DNA from: Desulfobacteraceae bacterium
Lineage (GTDB): Bacteria; Desulfobacterota; Desulfobacteria; Desulfobacterales; ETH-SRB1
Assembly (NCBI GenBank): GCA_030638305.1
Contig: DAOWEW010000058.1
Coordinates: forward strand, 1-26,803
Direction of reading: 5' to 3'
Length of the DNA stretch: 26,803 nt
Part shown: positions 23,952-26,803 of the stretch, in pieces
How positions within the stretch are numbered: position 1 is the stretch's first letter
How the letters are laid out: each line of letters begins with the position of its first letter
The notes under the pieces: generated by a model
Told to the model about the DNA's origin: nothing
Database searches by the model: none
What the model saw: only the letters and a program-made list of their open reading frames with translations
Position numbers and translations under genes: made by a program

Positions 23952-25904
23952 ATGAATATCCAAGAAGTCTTAAATAATTTTGATGGCGTCATACAGGCCG
24001 GCAGCGGGTATAACGTAATATGCCCTGCCCATGAGGACAAAAGCCCGTCTCTGAGTATATCCCAGGGCGAGAAAGGCATAATACTGCACTGTCACGCTGG
24101 TTGTAAAACAGAAGATATCCTTAGACAGGTAGGCTTGGGAATGAAAGATTTGTTTGATACCGGATCAACTGTTGAAACTCCCATACATAATAAGGTCATT
24201 GAAGTCACTGAAGAGCCTTATTACATTGAAATTGATGAAGAGCCTTATTACATTGAAATCAATCTTGCCGCTAAAGACCCTTTAGAGCCTTATTTCCTGC
24301 CGCACAATCCTTTTGATTTTAACGATTATAAACAGCTTTCTTGTAATATTGAAAATTATTCACGATTGAAAAATATTCCCATAGAATCATTGGAGAAGAT
24401 GGGTGTTAAAAATGAAAACAGAGGTATCTCTATTCCATACTTTAACGAAAATGGAGATCAGACTGCTGTCAGACGTAGGACAGCTCTTATCAGTAAGGAC
24501 AAATTTCGATGGAACAAAGGCGCTGAATTATCTCTTTATGGTTTATGGAGACTCCCTGAGACCGGCAAATCTTGTTTTTTGGTTGAAGGGGAATCGGACT
24601 GTCATACATTATGGCAAAACAACATTCCTGCTCTGGGTATTCCTGGAGCTAATAATTGGAAAGAGGATAGGGACGCAAGTAAGCTTGAAAGATTTGAAAA
24701 GATATATGTCGTGATAGAATCTAAATCTGACGGGACTCCAGACCCGGGCGGAGAATCCGTCCTGAAATGGTTAAAGGGTTCGTCTATCAATTCACGGGTG
24801 AAATTGATCACACTTCCATATAACGATATCTCAGAAATGTATTGTCATAGCTCTGATCAATTTATGGATAGACTTAATGTCTGTGTTGAGCAAGTAGGGG
24901 CGTTTTCAATGTATGGAAAACAGGATAATAAGTCACGTATTGTTTGCATAAATGAGATCGCAGACGCTCCGATAGTTGACAATCATCTTATTGAGGGTTT
25001 TCTTCAAAAGGATGAAGGCTTAATTATCTCAGCGGCAGGGGGAGTTGGCAAATCCTTACTTGGAACCTATATGGCATTGGCGTTGGGTAATCCGCCTAAG
25101 AATGGCCTGTGGGGAAAATTCAATATCCCCGATGTGACTAAAACGTTAATAGTACAAAGCGAAAATGGGTTCAACGCATTTAACAAGCGACTTAACAAGC
25201 TTTTTAATGTTTGTCCAGAAATGAGAGAAGGCGCAAAAAATGTTTTTACAATAATGGTGGGTGATAGTTGTCAGTTTCCTGGAAATTTTACAGATAAATT
25301 TTTTCAAGAATTCCTGACTGAAAGCATGCTTAAAATTGGAGCAGGCTGTCTTCTGATTGACCCGCTAATTTCTTATCACGGCGAGGATGAAAACGATAAT
25401 GCAGCGATGCGAAGGTCTTTAGACTGTTTAACTTTAATTGGCGCAAGGGCTAAAGCGGGATTTATTGTGACACACCACAATAATAAAGGCGGAGGTTTTA
25501 GGGGCGCATCATCAATACGGGACTGGGCAGCATGCATGTGGATCTTAGACGTTGAAGAGAAACGTTATAGTTCAAATCTTATAAGAGTTAAGCATGATAA
25601 AAGCAGGAATTACGAATATCAACCCGATTTTTGGCTTGAAAGAACAAATGATCTCAACTTTCTCTTTTGTGCTGAGCCAGGAACAAAAGCACAAAATATA
25701 GATATCGTTATAAAGGTTTTAACGGATATGGGCGGACACGCATCATCACAAGATCTTCTTAAAAATGCCATTATGGCAGAGAAAAAATGCAGCAAAGCGA
25801 CAGCGCAAAGAATGATAAAACATGCAATTGATGTTAACAAAGTAGTACCTGTATCTGGGGATTCGGGGCGAGGTGGGGCAGTTAAATATAGGATAAATGG
25901 GTAG
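23952..25904 (+). CDS. Primase-helicase: zinc finger, TOPRIM and RepA-type AAA ATPase
   Basis: A 650-aa replication protein of the kind carried by plasmids, phages and satellites. An N-terminal CHC2-like zinc finger uses C24, H27, C47 and C51 (CPAHEDKSPSLSIS...LHCHAGC). A TOPRIM domain follows with VEGESDCHTLW (E212, D216) and YVVIESKSDG. The C-terminal half is a RepA/DnaB-like P-loop ATPase (AAA_25): Walker A AAGGVGKSLL near residue 363, Walker B GAGCLLIDPLISYH, then VTHHNNKGGGFRGASSIRDW. Together these support priming and unwinding at an origin. A 27-bp in-frame tandem duplication lies in the linker (residues 87-104). The start at ATG 23952 is preceded by AAGGA and GGTGAT. Origin-like repeats follow it directly. 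Confidence 0.88.
   Translation: MNIQEVLNNFDGVIQAGSGYNVICPAHEDKSPSLSISQGEKGIILHCHAGCKTEDILRQVGLGMKDLFDTGSTVETPIHNKVIEVTEEPYYIEIDEEPYYIEINLAAKDPLEPYFLPHNPFDFNDYKQLSCNIENYSRLKNIPIESLEKMGVKNENRGISIPYFNENGDQTAVRRRTALISKDKFRWNKGAELSLYGLWRLPETGKSCFLVEGESDCHTLWQNNIPALGIPGANNWKEDRDASKLERFEKIYVVIESKSDGTPDPGGESVLKWLKGSSINSRVKLITLPYNDISEMYCHSSDQFMDRLNVCVEQVGAFSMYGKQDNKSRIVCINEIADAPIVDNHLIEGFLQKDEGLIISAAGGVGKSLLGTYMALALGNPPKNGLWGKFNIPDVTKTLIVQSENGFNAFNKRLNKLFNVCPEMREGAKNVFTIMVGDSCQFPGNFTDKFFQEFLTESMLKIGAGCLLIDPLISYHGEDENDNAAMRRSLDCLTLIGARAKAGFIVTHHNNKGGGFRGASSIRDWAACMWILDVEEKRYSSNLIRVKHDKSRNYEYQPDFWLERTNDLNFLFCAEPGTKAQNIDIVIKVLTDMGGHASSQDLLKNAIMAEKKCSKATAQRMIKHAIDVNKVVPVSGDSGRGGAVKYRING
24210..24263 (+). 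repeat. 27-bp in-frame tandem duplication in the primase linker
   Basis: Two near-identical 27-base copies encode EEPYYIEID and EEPYYIEIN in succession (two base differences). The linker between zinc finger and TOPRIM tolerates such insertions. Confidence 0.9.
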
Positions 25905-25981
25905 GAAAAATCTGGTTTCCATGAATAATCCGACGAAAAAAGGCAAGAAAATGACAAAAAAACGTGAATTTTTCAAAAATG

Positions 25982-26122
25982 CAAACCCTTGGTGCTGTAG
26001 TGCTCGGATTTGTTTCATTTACTAAACCCTTTATTGACGGTTTTGATTCACTGTTTCACACTGTTTCAAAAACTCGTGATACAAAACAAACCCTTGATAC
26101 TGTAGTGCTCGGATTTGTTTCA
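25982..26122. repeat. Origin-like block of direct repeats (iteron-like)
   Basis: 25982-26017 and 26087-26122 are 36-base direct repeats that agree at 34 positions (core TGTAGTGCTCGGATTTGTTT). Between them lie two tandem copies of CACTGTTTCA (26049-26068). TGTTTCA also recurs at 26011, 26052, 26062, 26116 and near 26134. Each 36-base unit begins with AAACCC-like and ends with GGATTTGTTT arms, so it could fold. Sitting right after the primase-helicase, this fits an origin of replication. Confidence 0.55.
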
Positions 26123-26185
26123 CGGGGTCTTTTGTTTCACACTTCATAACTACTTGATTTAACTATTTATATCACTGATTCACAT

Positions 26186-26252
26186 GGTCTCTAAAGAGAA
26201 AGAAAAATGAAACACTACGGCGTTTCTTTTTTTCTCTCTGATTCTTTAGACC
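26186..26252. repeat. Large imperfect hairpin between origin-like repeats and small basic ORFs
   Basis: The outer stem GGTCT...AGACC continues as TAAAGA/TCTTTA. An inner purine/pyrimidine stem follows and closes at GAAAC (26209-26213) and GTTTC (26222-26226) around loop ACTACGGC. The right arm carries a T run, so it could terminate the replication operon; a cruciform or single-strand origin is the alternative. The remainder of 25905-26336 shows only AT-rich sequence. Confidence 0.55.
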
Positions 26253-26336
26253 GAAAAAAAAAGAAAAAGCTTTAAAGAAAAACTATAGGTCGAGATAACA
26301 TTTTTTCCATAGCGTTAAAAAAAGCGAGGTTTAAAA

Positions 26337-26486
26337 ATGCCATATATAAAAAATGCTAAATTTAAAAAATCATATAGAAACAAAAGTCAAAGAAAAAGTA
26401 AAGAAAAATTTTATGATCTTTCAAGAAAAGGGAAAAACCGTAAAAAGCAAATTGGGTATGACAATTACTTTAAGTTTACCGATTAA
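26337..26486 (+). CDS. Tiny very basic protein (49 aa)
   Basis: The 49-aa product begins MPYIKNAKFKKSYRNKSQ and ends in IGYDNYFKFTD; nearly 40 per cent of residues are Lys or Arg. GCGAGG lies 8 bases before ATG 26337. A different frame is also open through this region (from 26353), but the ribosome site favours this one. Such small basic proteins are common near DNA-replication or packaging genes of small phages. Family unknown. Confidence 0.5.
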   Translation: MPYIKNAKFKKSYRNKSQRKSKEKFYDLSRKGKNRKKQIGYDNYFKFTD

Positions 26487-26511
26487 CGTAAAAAAGAAAG
26501 GAAATTTAATC

Positions 26512-26619
26512 ATGGCAAAACGAAAATCAAAAAGCAGTTTTAAGGGCAAGTCAGTTTCAAGTTATTTTGGCAAGTCAAAAAAGGCCGGAGTTCAATTAGA
26601 GCGCAAGAAGGTTTTATGA
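26512..26619 (+). CDS. Tiny basic protein (35 aa)
   Basis: ATG 26512 is preceded by AAAGGA at 26497-26502. The product MAKRKSKSSFKGKSVSSYF continues with GKSKKAGVQLERKKVL. Its Lys/Ser-rich start is reminiscent of small DNA-binding proteins of small single-stranded DNA phages, but it is too short to assign. The frame stays open upstream to 26353, but the internal start has the ribosome site. The stop TGA overlaps the ATG of the next short ORF. Confidence 0.5.
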   Translation: MAKRKSKSSFKGKSVSSYFGKSKKAGVQLERKKVL

Positions 26620-26681
26620 TTGGCGGTCTGTCTTATAATTTCAAGAAAACTGAGAACAACCGAAAAACCCCTAATCAATAA
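26616..26681 (+). CDS. Possible 21-aa ORF overlapping the previous stop (ATGA)
   Basis: ATG 26616 overlaps the preceding stop as ATGA, the arrangement seen in translationally coupled phage genes. The product is MIGGLSYNFKKTENNRKTPN then Q. It is too short to be confident. Confidence 0.25.
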   Translation: MIGGLSYNFKKTENNRKTPNQ

Positions 26682-26779
26682 TATTCTTCATGGCATATCT
26701 CTTTTAACGATGGTTGTGAGATCGGGTGGGTAAGTGGGGTAGGGTTATTAATTATATTAACATTTATTTAACAATTGGT

Positions 26780-26803
26780 CTTGACAATCAGATATCAAGT
26801 CAA
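26780..26803 (+). promoter_or_regulatory. Possible -35 box and dyad at the right edge
   Basis: TTGACA at 26781-26786 with the inverted pair TTGAC (26781-26785) and GTCAA (26799-26803). The -10 box would lie beyond the window, so this could be the promoter of the next gene of the element. 26682-26779 shows nothing else I can name. Confidence 0.35.

Larger units (their letters stand above)
23638..23956. repeat. 28-bp direct repeats bounding a small-ORF insert
   Basis: 23638-23665 and 23929-23956 match at 26 of 28 bases (core TGGTGATTAATTATGAA identical, 17 bases). The first copy spans the end of the AlpA-like gene and the start of the 58-aa ORF; the second spans the end of a 23-aa ORF and the start of the primase gene. 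This duplicates the translation start region and suggests an insertion or duplication event. Confidence 0.8.

Noticed and set aside
25982..26122. Direct repeats as a CRISPR array
   Set aside because: Only two long copies 105 bases apart, with no regular spacers and no cas genes nearby.
25921..26149. Two short ORFs (34 aa at 25921-26025 and 61 aa at 25964-26149) over the direct repeats
   Set aside because: The longer starts at a GTG without a ribosome site, the shorter only after a weak one, and both read straight through the 36-base repeats in different frames. The repeats explain the apparent protein repeats (VVLGFVS).
26353..26511. Upstream extension of the 35-aa ORF to an 88-aa protein
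   Set aside because: It has no ribosome site at 26353 and overlaps the better-supported 49-aa ORF in another frame.

Overview
The window looks like chromosomal DNA of an AT-rich deltaproteobacterium (Desulfobacterota, probably near Desulfobacterales). This rests on the mix of genes: an LpoB/COG3014/LPP20 lipoprotein cluster, long hybrid histidine kinases, oleBC, and a PF09820-type AAA-ATPase. It also rests on AT-rich intergenic DNA littered with short degenerate repeats. I cannot fix the species.

Layout. 1-662 is the 5' part of birA (minus). 663-1071 is non-coding and holds a roughly 193-bp hairpin-rich, inverted-repeat-bounded element of a dispersed GGAACGTG repeat family. 1072-4984 is a tight plus-strand run: gmhB, an LpoB-like lipoprotein, a COG3014-type lipoprotein with a tandem-repeat N-terminus, and an LPP20-like lipoprotein, which together suggest cell-envelope work. 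4990-7929 is a hybrid kinase with a PhnD-like sensor, followed by a frame-shifted remnant that looks like the start of a lost Hpt domain, then a 70-aa unknown protein. 8257-13851 (minus) holds an AAA-ATPase/PD-(D/E)XK protein, a fused aroA-aroK and a UvrD/Rep-type helicase. 14191-17637 (plus) is oleB-oleC plus an overlapping metallo-beta-lactamase-fold hydrolase. 17675-20995 (minus) is a second, membrane-bound hybrid kinase. 21312-22313 (plus) encodes a small PC4-like protein and a nucleoside phosphorylase.

From 22381 to the right edge the character changes. A tRNA-Val(GAC) gene with an unusual C33 and a strong terminator is followed by what looks like an integrated plasmid-, phage- or satellite-type element. 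Its parts are a MerR-like HTH regulator with a probably leaderless promoter, a small XRE/Cro-like protein, an AlpA-like protein, two tiny ORFs inside a direct-repeat-bounded insert, and a zinc-finger/TOPRIM/RepA-type primase-helicase. An origin-like block of direct repeats and a large imperfect hairpin comes next, then tiny very basic proteins. No integrase is visible and the element runs off the window.

The less ordinary points are the following: the dispersed repeat supplies the stop codons of two genes; hybrid kinase 1 is a mosaic in base composition and has apparently lost its phosphotransfer domain; aroA and aroK are one reading frame; and the replication module of the right-hand element shows several fresh-looking duplications. 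All functional calls come from reading motifs by eye; no database search was run.
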